A DNA stretch of 64,000 nucleotides, taken from CAYUPI01 sp964446585. Its GTDB lineage: Bacteria > Verrucomicrobiota > Verrucomicrobiia > Limisphaerales > UBA8199. The notes beneath the pieces are model-generated. The model searched no databases, had not been told where the DNA came from, and saw only the letters and a program-made list of their open reading frames with translations. The translations under genes and the position numbers were made by a program. The stretch is taken from contig CAYUPI010000008.1 in the NCBI GenBank assembly GCA_964446585.1, forward strand, positions 62,001 through 126,000. The letters run 5' to 3'. This document shows, piece after piece, positions 35,270 through 42,326 of this stretch (position 1 is the first letter of the stretch; every line of letters begins with the position of its first letter).

Positions 35270-36505
35270 ATGAATGTTTCGGAACAATCGACACAGCCGC
35301 GCTCCCCGGCTTACAGTCCGGGCCAGGGACCGGCGCAACAAGCCAGCCTCGGCCCGGGTGAAGCCGAAGTGCTGCCCCATGAGGTGCCACCGCAGGTAAT
35401 TCGTTGGACGGCGTGGCTATTGATCGGGATGTTCACTGTCGCTTTTCTCGCTTCGGTGTTGGTCCACATTCCGGACACGGTCCGATGTTCGTTCGTGCTG
35501 GTTCCTGAGAATGGGGCCGACCCGATTCAATCGCCGTTGCTGGCGGTGGCTCAGGCCGTCAAAGTCGCCGAAGGCCAGGAAGTGCCGCAAAATGCGGAGT
35601 TATTCGTCCTGCGTTCGGACGAAATCTGGGCCTGGCAAACGCAACTCCAAACTTCTGAGGAGGATTTGCGCACCTCCCAAAAGCGCACCGCAAAGCTGGA
35701 GGAGTATTTTGCCGCGCAATTGGGGATAAAAAAGGAGGAGCTGCAGCAAGCGGAACGGGACGTGGCCTTTCGTGAAAAGCACCTGGACACCAGCCGGGAC
35801 TTGGTGAGACGCAATCAAACACTTGCCGACGAGAAACTAGTGTCGGAGATCGAGATGATGCGATACCGGCTGGCTCTGGCGGAATCAGAGAAGGACCTGC
35901 ATGCCGCCGAGCGGCGGGTCCTGCAATTCGGCCTCGAACGGCAGCAGTTGGAGACCGAGCGAGCACGCCAGCGGGCAGATGAACAATCGGAAATGGAAAA
36001 ACTAAAGGTCCGGATCGAGGCACTGAAACGGCAATTGGTGAATTGCAACGGAGATCTGATGACCATTCGGGCGCCCTACCGAGCCGCGGTGATTTCTCTG
36101 GCGCACCGCAACGCCGGGGGCGTGGTGCAAAATGGCGGTGAGCTGTGTCAATTGGCCCGAGTCGAGGGTGAACCGCGGGCGCATCTGCTGCTGCAAGAGA
36201 GGGGCGTGCCCAAGCTGGCGCCTGGACAGACGGTGCGCCTTTTTTTTGAGGCCTTTCCCTATCAACGGTACGGAACGATCACGGGCAAACTGCAATGGAT
36301 TAGCCCGGCGGCCGTCAGCTCGCCCGAAGGCCAACGCTTCACCGGGCGGGCGACCCTCGACCGAACAAGTTTCAGCACACGGGGCCTCGAACGGCCGCTA
36401 CGGGTGGGAATGAAAGGGGAGGCCCGGCTGGTGGTCGGCAGTCGCACTCTCATCGAGTACGCCTTTGAACCATTGCGGCAACTGCGTGAATTGACGCGCA
36501 ATTAA
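35270..36505 (+). CDS. HlyD-type periplasmic adaptor of the peptide exporter
   Basis: The product has 411 residues. A single membrane helix at about 45-65 follows a Pro-rich cytoplasmic tail. A lipoyl-like half (about 75-110), a long coiled coil (about 115-265) and a second half with TIRAPYRAAVISL and LAPGQTVRLFFEAFPY follow. This is the membrane-fusion adaptor expected with a C39 exporter in a Gram-negative envelope. The start is only 6 bases after the exporter stop. No outer-membrane TolC gene is in the window. Confidence 0.85.
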   Translation: MNVSEQSTQPRSPAYSPGQGPAQQASLGPGEAEVLPHEVPPQVIRWTAWLLIGMFTVAFLASVLVHIPDTVRCSFVLVPENGADPIQSPLLAVAQAVKVAEGQEVPQNAELFVLRSDEIWAWQTQLQTSEEDLRTSQKRTAKLEEYFAAQLGIKKEELQQAERDVAFREKHLDTSRDLVRRNQTLADEKLVSEIEMMRYRLALAESEKDLHAAERRVLQFGLERQQLETERARQRADEQSEMEKLKVRIEALKRQLVNCNGDLMTIRAPYRAAVISLAHRNAGGVVQNGGELCQLARVEGEPRAHLLLQERGVPKLAPGQTVRLFFEAFPYQRYGTITGKLQWISPAAVSSPEGQRFTGRATLDRTSFSTRGLERPLRVGMKGEARLVVGSRTLIEYAFEPLRQLRELTRN

Positions 36506-36639
36506 TGCGCTCGAAATGTCGGCACACGCTCCGGCAAAGCCGGAGGCTTGAAATGATGAATGAGTCAGAACATATGAGCCTGGTAGATGTCGGCCGGACC
36601 TCGGATCCGAGGCGAGCAAGGCGCTTAGTGGGAGCGGTT

Positions 36640-36785
36640 TCTTCCCCCTCACCCCGGCCCTCTCCCCGTGGGAGAGGGAGTCCGCGCGCCCCCCACTCGA
36701 ATGTTTCGGCGCCTCACGATTCGCCAACCGACAGCCGACAATTCTCCCTCTCCCCAAGGGAGAGGGCCGGGGTGAGGGGGAAAAG
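36640..36785. repeat. Intergenic palindrome, family C copy 1 (CCCTCACCCCGGCCCTCTCCC type)
   Basis: Arms of about 35 bases (left 36643-36680, right 36743-36785) are close to perfect inverted repeats and enclose about 60 bases. A related single arm lies at 57583-57625. It sits in the 371-base gap between the HlyD gene and the activator gene, and could separate their transcripts. Confidence 0.75.
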
Positions 36786-36876
36786 GAAGTCGCCTAACCC
36801 TGCGCGCCGGGTTACTCCAGGAAGCGTCGATCGCTGGCAGTCTCCCGGGCAACCGGAGATTTCCTGAAGGATTAAA

Positions 36877-37893
36877 ATGCTCGCCCATAGCCTCAGCAAT
36901 TTAAGAGTGCAAGACCTTTTTTCGGGCAACGAGGCCATGCGCCGCTGCCTCAAGCTGGCCGCGCTGGCATCGGAATCGGATGTGCCGGTTCTCATATTGG
37001 GTGAAACGGGAACGGGAAAAACTCTGCTGGCGCAGGCGATCCACAATTCCTCGGCTCGGGCCAAGAGCCAGTTTATTTCCTTCAATGCCTCAGCGATGAG
37101 CGACACGCTCTTGGAGAGCCAGCTTTTCGGCCACGAGCGGGGCGCTTTTACCGGCGCGCAAAAGACGGTTAAAGGAAAATTCGAGCTGGCAGACTCTGGC
37201 ACGCTCTTCCTGGACGAAATCGCCGATATGAGCCCTCTGGCGCAGGCCAAAATCCTGCGAGCGGTGGAATATGGCGAATTCGAACGGCTCGGATCAGAGC
37301 GGATGCTCCGGGCCAACGCTCGCATCATCTCCGCGACGAATACTTCGCTGCGCGAGCGAATCCGTCAGTGCCGCTTTCGCGAGGACTTGTATCATCGGCT
37401 GGCGGGCTTGATTCTTCTGATCCCTCCCTTGCGCGAGCGGGTCGAGGACTTGCCCGGGCTGATCGCCGCGGAGCTGGACGCGCAAGCGCGGCGCATTGGC
37501 AAGAATCTTACGGCCATTCATCCGGCTGCGATGGAGCGTCTCCTCCATTACCGTTGGCCGGGGAATTTGCGCGAACTTCATCACACCATCCGCACCGTCG
37601 TCCTCTTTTGCCAAACCGAAGAAGTCCAGCCCGAGCATGTGGTTTTTCAGCCAGCCTTGAGCCTGGCCGAGGAGGGCGTCGCTCACCTGCCCGAACACGG
37701 CTTGGTTGTCGCACAACCCGGAAAGTTGCCGGCCACCACGAACGGGGACGATCTTTCACTAGGTGGCGCCCTCAATCGGCATGTATGGACGATCTACGAA
37801 CGGACCGGGCGCAACCAGCGTCGAGCCGCAAAGTTGCTCGGCATCTCGCGGGCCCGGTTGGTTCGACACCTCAGAGTGCCGCACACGAAATGA
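36877..37893 (+). CDS. Sigma-54-dependent transcriptional activator without a sensor domain
   Basis: The product has 338 residues. The AAA+ domain begins almost at the N-terminus, with Walker A GETGTGKT at residues 42-49, the sigma-54 contact loop GAFTGA at 89-94, Walker B GTLFLDEIAD and the arginine-finger segment FREDLYHRL. A Fis-type helix-turn-helix closes the protein (RRAAKLLGISRARLVRHLR). There is no receiver, GAF or PAS domain, so it should be constitutive or be controlled by another protein, as PspF is. It lies between the exporter genes and the three small peptide genes, which makes the peptide genes a likely target. A TGAAGG ribosome-binding site supports the ATG at 36877. Confidence 0.9.
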   Translation: MLAHSLSNLRVQDLFSGNEAMRRCLKLAALASESDVPVLILGETGTGKTLLAQAIHNSSARAKSQFISFNASAMSDTLLESQLFGHERGAFTGAQKTVKGKFELADSGTLFLDEIADMSPLAQAKILRAVEYGEFERLGSERMLRANARIISATNTSLRERIRQCRFREDLYHRLAGLILLIPPLRERVEDLPGLIAAELDAQARRIGKNLTAIHPAAMERLLHYRWPGNLRELHHTIRTVVLFCQTEEVQPEHVVFQPALSLAEEGVAHLPEHGLVVAQPGKLPATTNGDDLSLGGALNRHVWTIYERTGRNQRRAAKLLGISRARLVRHLRVPHTK

Positions 37894-38089
37894 GGCCAGC
37901 GGCCTTGTTTTGAGTCCAGGCCCGGCGCAAATCAAGTCCAGGCAGTGCTCAACTTTCAATGGACGCACTGCGAGCCTGCCGATCAAAGATTTTGGCGTAT
38001 CGATTCACGATGCTGACTTTGAACCGGTTACCAACGCAATCCTGGTGGCTTGAGTTTGATGTGATGATTTTTTTGTTCCAGGCTCGGGG

Positions 38090-38106
38090 TTGGCATCAAT
38101 CCTGTT
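38090..38106 (+). promoter_or_regulatory. Weak candidate sigma-54 promoter before the peptide genes
   Basis: The sequence TTGGCATCAATCCTGTT has a good -24 element and the right 10-base spacing, but the -12 element reads GT instead of GC. It would start transcription at about 38117, leaving almost no leader before the first peptide ATG at 38118. An imperfect dyad with GCAGTG/CACTGC arms lies at 37942-37971 and could be an activator site. Confidence 0.2.
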
Positions 38107-38117
38107 ACACTTATTGC

Positions 38118-38303
38118 ATGACCCGTAATTCAAAATTCGCGGCCAAGTCTTCGGGCCTGGCCAAATCGGGTCCGAAGAAACCCTCTGGCATTCGATTGGA
38201 TGATCTGATGCCCAAAAAGAGGGTCACAGGCGGCAAGGGATTGTTGTTCGGAGCGAGCGACAATTCTCAGCCCACAACGAACCAACCAGAAGAGACAACA
38301 TGA
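38118..38303 (+). CDS. Candidate exported peptide 1, double-glycine leader type (61 aa)
   Basis: The basic N-terminus is MTRNSKFAAKSSGLAKSGPK. It is followed by the leader-like core IRLDDLMPKKRVTGG, with Gly-Gly at residues 38-39, and a 22-residue tail KGLLFGASDN... that is polar and has no Cys. The pattern I-x-L-x-D-L-x(3)-K-x-[IV]-x-G-[GSA] is shared with the next two peptides, and it places an aliphatic residue at -4 and Gly at -2 of a C39 cleavage site. The ATG at 38118 was chosen because the peptide then starts basic like its neighbours; the frame is open back to 37959. The stop overlaps the next ATG (ATGA). It is a probable substrate of the exporter encoded upstream. Confidence 0.6.
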   Translation: MTRNSKFAAKSSGLAKSGPKKPSGIRLDDLMPKKRVTGGKGLLFGASDNSQPTTNQPEETT

Positions 38304-38404
38304 AAAAGAATAAAGGCCAGAAGAAAGCCAAAATCGCGTTGAAGGATCTGAAAGCGCGGAAGGAGATCAAGGGGTCCAGCAACACGATTCCTAAGGACAC
38401 ATAA
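38300..38404 (+). CDS. Candidate exported peptide 2 (34 aa)
   Basis: This short gene has a Lys-rich start (MKKNKGQKKAK), then IALKDLKARKEIKGS and the tail SNTIPKDT. Its ATG overlaps the stop of peptide 1, and a purine-rich GAAGAGAC sequence lies just upstream. If the C39 peptidase cuts after Gly-Ser, only eight residues would be released. It is very similar to peptide 3 from the start through the ARKEIKG motif, so the two are duplicates. A strong hairpin follows the stop. Confidence 0.6.
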   Translation: MKKNKGQKKAKIALKDLKARKEIKGSSNTIPKDT

Positions 38405-38410
38405 TCAGCG

Positions 38411-38447
38411 GGCCCGCAGGCGGAGGAACAGCCTCCGCCTGAGGGCC
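38411..38447 (+). other. GC-rich hairpin after peptide gene 2
   Basis: An inner 10-bp perfect stem (CAGGCGGAGG / CCTCCGCCTG, 5-base loop) is extended, across one G-A mismatch, by a 5-bp GGCCC/GGGCC stem. There is no U tract, so it may protect the mRNA or pause transcription rather than end it. Confidence 0.65.
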
Positions 38448-38526
38448 GCACGATTTCGTCTCACTGCCACTCTGGCAGAGCGAGCGCTTGCTCGTAACCG
38501 CCAATCCGACAAACACAAAAAGCACC

Positions 38527-38625
38527 ATGAAAAAAGACAAAAACCAGAAGACACAGAAACCCAAGATCTCCCTGAAGGACTTGAAGGCGCGGAAGGAAAT
38601 TAAGGGCGCCATCAGGCCTCTGTAA
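38527..38625 (+). CDS. Candidate exported peptide 3 (32 aa)
   Basis: The start MKKDKNQKTQK is followed by ISLKDLKARKEIKGA and only IRPL after the motif. Eleven of the twelve residues in LKDLKARKEIKG and its flank are the same as in peptide 2. Release after Gly-Ala would give a four-residue product, shorter than any double-glycine peptide I know. The product may therefore be the whole peptide or a signal-like fragment. No strong ribosome-binding site is seen. The gene is followed by a second hairpin and then a terminator. Confidence 0.55.
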   Translation: MKKDKNQKTQKPKISLKDLKARKEIKGAIRPL

Positions 38626-38633
38626 TCAAGCAG

Positions 38634-38667
38634 CCGGTGGGTGGAGAGTCAAACCTCCGCCTGCCGG
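38634..38667 (+). other. Hairpin after peptide gene 3, related to the one after gene 2
   Basis: As RNA, CCGGTGGGTGGAG pairs with CTCCGCCTGCCGG over 13 positions, three of them G-U, with an 8-base loop. The right arm resembles that of the hairpin at 38411-38447, so gene and hairpin were probably duplicated together. Confidence 0.5.
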
Positions 38668-38685
38668 CCGTTGGTTTGTTCTCGA

Positions 38686-38708
38686 GCCACCCTCGCGGTG
38701 GCTTTTTT
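38686..38708 (+). terminator. Rho-independent terminator closing the peptide locus
   Basis: The stem GCCACC/GGTGGC with the loop CTCGC is followed directly by six T. The 255 bases from here to the next gene (38966) show no further gene; a string near 38795-38822 resembles other intergenic 'tcgtg-aattcgtggt' strings in the window. Confidence 0.85.
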
Positions 38709-38965
38709 ATTTGTTCAAAGCGCTTGGTTTACGTCCTTCGCTCTCTTTTGCAAAGGAGCATCGCAGCATCTGTTATGATCCCTTTCCCGAGTTCGTGTCC
38801 CTTCGTGTGAATTCGTGGTAAGCACCTTCCGTTTCCGGGCGTTGCGCCTTCTCTTCTTCCTTGCTGGTTTTCGAAACCACGGAAGAGACGGCTAATCCCA
38901 ATGTTATCCGCCCTGCGGCAAAAGTATTGATTGTGGTTCGCCGGTCAGCAGAATGATGAGCTTGA

Positions 38966-39637
38966 ATGGCTGAGAGCACGCGCAGATTTCCAAGAATTGC
39001 AGGCATCATCGGTTTGATTGCCGCGGTTCTGATCGTTGGCATCGCACTCGGCTGGCTGGCGACGCCCAGGAAAGCAGCCAACGCGCCACTCCCAGGCAGC
39101 CAGGAGCGGCTGTCCACGGCCATCTCAACCGGCCGGGCTTTCTTCGCACAAAACGAGCGCCCCCGGCCCTCCGATTCCTCAACCAATCAAGTCATATCCC
39201 CGCCGCCCTCGTCGGACACAAATCTCGTCGCCGACTGGGAAACCCGGCTGGACGAAATCCTGGGCTCAGACAGCGATGAAACGCAGAAGGCCAAGCAATT
39301 GCTCGCCCTGTTCCCCCGCCTCCCGGAAGAGGGCCAGGTCGAAGCGGCCCAGCACATGTCCAATCTCCTTCCCGACGTCGAGTACGCGCCGCTGGGAAAA
39401 TACCTGGCGGATCCCAAAGTGCCGGAAGCGGTCCTCGACGTGCTGATCGTTGATTTGTTGAACCGTCCGAATGCCCTCAAGCTGCCACTGTTGTTGGAAG
39501 TCGCACGCGCGCCAGGCCACCCGAAGGCAGCCGAAGCCAAGGATCTGATGGAACTCTACCTGGAGGAGGACTACGGCACCGACTGGAATCGATGGCAAGC
39601 GAAAATGGAACAATGGATCAAGGACAATCCGGATTGA
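38966..39637 (+). CDS. Membrane-anchored protein of unknown function
   Basis: The product has 223 residues. A membrane helix at about 12-32 (IAGIIGLIAAVLIVGIALGW) is followed by a polar Ser/Pro-rich spacer and a helical region (about 85-220). The segment LDEILGSDSDETQKAKQLL and the regular helices suggest short alpha-helical repeats. No enzyme motif is visible. The gene ends 11 bases before the aminotransferase gene on the same strand, so the two may be co-transcribed. Confidence 0.7.
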   Translation: MAESTRRFPRIAGIIGLIAAVLIVGIALGWLATPRKAANAPLPGSQERLSTAISTGRAFFAQNERPRPSDSSTNQVISPPPSSDTNLVADWETRLDEILGSDSDETQKAKQLLALFPRLPEEGQVEAAQHMSNLLPDVEYAPLGKYLADPKVPEAVLDVLIVDLLNRPNALKLPLLLEVARAPGHPKAAEAKDLMELYLEEDYGTDWNRWQAKMEQWIKDNPD

Positions 39638-39648
39638 GTGACCAGACA

Positions 39649-40767
39649 ATGAAAACCTCGCTGAATCAAGCGGTTCCTTATTTCGATTTACCGGCGCAGA
39701 TTCGGTCGATCCGATCGGACCTTGACGCCGCCATCGCACGTTCGCTGGACAATTGCACTTTCTGCCTCGGGCCGGACGTGGCGCAATTCGAATCGGACTT
39801 TGCCCGGTTTTGTGGCGCCCGTCACTGCGTAGGTTTCAACAACGGCACCTCTGCGCTGCACGTGGCAATGCGGCTTCTAAATCTCGGCCCGGGAGATGAA
39901 GTGATCACGACGCCGTTCACCTTCGTGGCCACCAGTTGGGCGATTGATTATGTCGGCGCCCGCCCCGTTTATGTCGATATCGATGACGCCACGTTCAATC
40001 TGGCGCCAGAACTGGTCGAGAAAGCGATTACACCTCGCACCCGTGCGATTTTGCCCGTTCATCTTTACGGGCATCCGGCTGATCTGGAGCCGCTGCTGGA
40101 GATTTGCCGCAATCGCAAACTCGCTCTGGTCGAAGATGCCGCCCAGGCGCACGGCGCGAAATACCGCGGCTGCGCCGTCGGCACTTTCGGCGAGATGTCC
40201 TGTTTCAGCTTTTACCCGGGTAAAAATCTGGGGGCGTGCGGCGAAGGCGGCGCGCTGGTGACAAACGACGACGCGCACGCGGCGCGGGCGCGCGCGCTGC
40301 GCGATCACGGCTCGACGCGGCGTTATTACCACGACGAGGTCGGGTTCAACTACCGCATGGAAGGCATCCAGGGAGCGGTGCTCGGTGTCAAGCTGCGGCA
40401 CTTGGAGGGCTGGACGCGCGAACGCCGGCGCGTCGCGCGCCGCTATAGCGAGCTGTTGGGCGACACGCCCTTGCAACTGCCGCGCCAGGCCGAGGGCGTC
40501 GAGAGCGCCTGGCATCTTTATGTAGTACGCAACGTCCGCCGCGACGACTTGAAGCGGCACCTCGAAGCCAACCGCATCGGATCCGGAATGCATTACCCAC
40601 TGCCGCTCCATTTGCAGAAGGCCTTCGCACATCTCGGCTACAAGCCGGGCGATTTCCCGGTGGCCGAAAAAGCAGGGCGCGAATGCCTCAGCTTGCCGAT
40701 TTATCCGGAGCTTACCGACGACCAAATCCAACGGGTGGCCGCAGTGATCCGGGAGTTCTTTAGCTGA
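39649..40767 (+). CDS. DegT/DnrJ/EryC1/StrS-family PLP-dependent aminotransferase
   Basis: The product has 372 residues from the ATG at 39649; earlier in-frame starts overlap the previous gene. The PLP lysine is Lys192 in FYPGKNLGACGEGG, with the family segments NGTSALHVAM, EDAAQAHGA and FNYRMEGIQGAVL. Such enzymes aminate nucleotide-linked keto-sugars for cell-surface glycans or antibiotics, or act as sensory relatives. No other sugar-nucleotide gene is adjacent, so the substrate is unknown. Confidence 0.85.
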   Translation: MKTSLNQAVPYFDLPAQIRSIRSDLDAAIARSLDNCTFCLGPDVAQFESDFARFCGARHCVGFNNGTSALHVAMRLLNLGPGDEVITTPFTFVATSWAIDYVGARPVYVDIDDATFNLAPELVEKAITPRTRAILPVHLYGHPADLEPLLEICRNRKLALVEDAAQAHGAKYRGCAVGTFGEMSCFSFYPGKNLGACGEGGALVTNDDAHAARARALRDHGSTRRYYHDEVGFNYRMEGIQGAVLGVKLRHLEGWTRERRRVARRYSELLGDTPLQLPRQAEGVESAWHLYVVRNVRRDDLKRHLEANRIGSGMHYPLPLHLQKAFAHLGYKPGDFPVAEKAGRECLSLPIYPELTDDQIQRVAAVIREFFS

Positions 40768-40794
40768 ACGCTTTTGCAAAAGTGGGCCCGAGTC

Positions 40795-40876
40795 AAATGA
40801 CGAATGACGAATACTTAGAGAACGTGCCAGCACCAGCGCTTCAGGCTTGCGGGCTGCTTTCGTCATTAGTCATTCG
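40795..40876. terminator. Long inverted repeat between convergent genes
   Basis: The arms AATGACGAATGACGAA and TTCGTCATTAGTCATTC are separated by about 45 bases and followed by GGGTTTT. They lie between the aminotransferase and deoA genes, which converge, so a bidirectional terminator is likely. Confidence 0.45.
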
Positions 40877-40917
40877 GGTTTTGCGATTTGGGGGATGGCT
40901 GACTATTGCAACGGGCT

Positions 40918-42261
40918 TTAGCTAATGACGGCTGCGATCCGCGGCGAGCGCCGTGGCGGCTCAGCTGAGAATTCGAATGCTGCCAATAACCGAGGAACCG
41001 CTGCCGTTGACTGGGCGGCATCGGCCGCGTGAATACGCGCCAAAACTGATCCGACTCGCACCTGTTCGCCGATTTGGGCCAGGCCGTCTATCCCCACGTC
41101 GTAGTTGATACTCGATTCTTTAGTAAACCGGCCGCCGCCCAAGTCGCGTATGAGCTCGGCAATGAGTCTCGCGTCGCACCGGGTGACGAACCCCGGCTGT
41201 GGCGATTTGACTTCCAGGACTTCCGGTGCGGTATGATCCAGCGCGAGTTTGTTGTGGAACGCATTCAAATCTGCACCTTGAGCAGCCAACATTTCATCCC
41301 ATTTTTTGCGGGGCTTGCCTGAGTCCAGGCATTCCACGGCTTGCTGATGGGCAATGTCAACCGACGAGGCTATTCCCGTCTGGACCAGCAAATGCGCGGC
41401 ACAGGCAACAACGAGTTCGCGAAGGTCGTCCTGGGCGTCGAGGCTCGCCCCTCGTCCCTCGTCCCTCACCCCTCGCCCCTCTAAACACGCCACAGCTTCC
41501 TTGACTTCGAGCCAGTTGCCCGCGGCTCGACCTAGAGGGGCGTTCATGTCGGTCAACAACGCGCGGGTATTTACGTCGCAGTCGTTACCGAGTGCGACCA
41601 TCGCCTGCGCCAGTTCGCGCGCTTTGTCCAGTGTGGCCATAAACGCCGCCGTGCCGAATTTGACGTCGAGCACCAGTGCCTGGAGACTCTCCGCAAGCTT
41701 CTTTGAAAGAATGGACGCAACGATGAGCGGCATGCTGGGCACCGTTCCAGTCACGTCGCGCAGCGCATAAAGAAATTTATCAGCAGGCACCATCCGCTCG
41801 GTTTGACCGCAGATCACGCACCCGACTTCCTGAACGATTTGGATTATTCGCTCCGTGGGCAGGGTGGTCCGCAAGCCCGGAATGGCATCGAGTTTGTCGA
41901 GCGTGCCACCCGTGATGCCCAGGCCGCGCCCGGAAATCATGGGCACACGGAATCCAAGGCAGGCCAGCAAAGGTGCCAGCGGCAGCGAAACCTTGTCACC
42001 CACACCACCCGTGGAATGCTTGTCCGCCAGCGGGCGCGAGTCAGATGGGAATCGCAACACGTCGCCTGAGTCCCGCATCGCCAGCGTCAACGCGCTGGTC
42101 TCGCCCGCGTCGAGTCCGCTGAAATAGACCGCCATAAGAAAGGCGGCGAACTGATAATCCGGAACTTCACCGGCCGTGCAGGCAGCAATCATTTCCTTGA
42201 TTTGCTCTGCCGTGAGGGCTTTTCCGTCCCGTTTGGCTTCGATGAGCGGAAGAAAATGCAC
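40918..42261 (-). CDS. deoA: Thymidine/pyrimidine-nucleoside phosphorylase
   Basis: The product has 447 residues with a GTG start at 42261. The signatures KHSTGGVGDKVSLPLAPLLA and SGRGLGITGGTLDKL, together with the C-terminal domain (LGGGRFTKESSINYDVGI), are typical of the family, which splits pyrimidine nucleosides with phosphate in salvage. Length is normal apart from a low-complexity insert of about 14 residues (GRGVRDEGRGASLD) encoded at 41439-41480. It follows fabF on the same strand after 65 bases. Confidence 0.9.
   Translation of the reverse strand: MHFLPLIEAKRDGKALTAEQIKEMIAACTAGEVPDYQFAAFLMAVYFSGLDAGETSALTLAMRDSGDVLRFPSDSRPLADKHSTGGVGDKVSLPLAPLLACLGFRVPMISGRGLGITGGTLDKLDAIPGLRTTLPTERIIQIVQEVGCVICGQTERMVPADKFLYALRDVTGTVPSMPLIVASILSKKLAESLQALVLDVKFGTAAFMATLDKARELAQAMVALGNDCDVNTRALLTDMNAPLGRAAGNWLEVKEAVACLEGRGVRDEGRGASLDAQDDLRELVVACAAHLLVQTGIASSVDIAHQQAVECLDSGKPRKKWDEMLAAQGADLNAFHNKLALDHTAPEVLEVKSPQPGFVTRCDARLIAELIRDLGGGRFTKESSINYDVGIDGLAQIGEQVRVGSVLARIHAADAAQSTAAVPRLLAAFEFSAEPPRRSPRIAAVIS
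41439..41480. repeat. Short low-complexity repeat inserted in deoA
   Basis: Repeats of a CCCTCG-type unit fill about 40 bases in frame and add a Gly/Arg-rich loop to the protein. The composition is unlike the surrounding gene. Confidence 0.6.
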
Positions 42262-42326
42262 GATGGCAAGTTGTCAAACAACCTCACGAAGGCAAAGCGA
42301 AAAGCGGGAAGAATAGCTTTGTTAAC

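Noticed and set aside
38773..39186. 137-codon minus-strand frame
   Set aside because: It overlaps the start of the plus-strand membrane-anchored protein gene, which has a clear membrane helix and a plausible start. No family resemblance on the minus strand.
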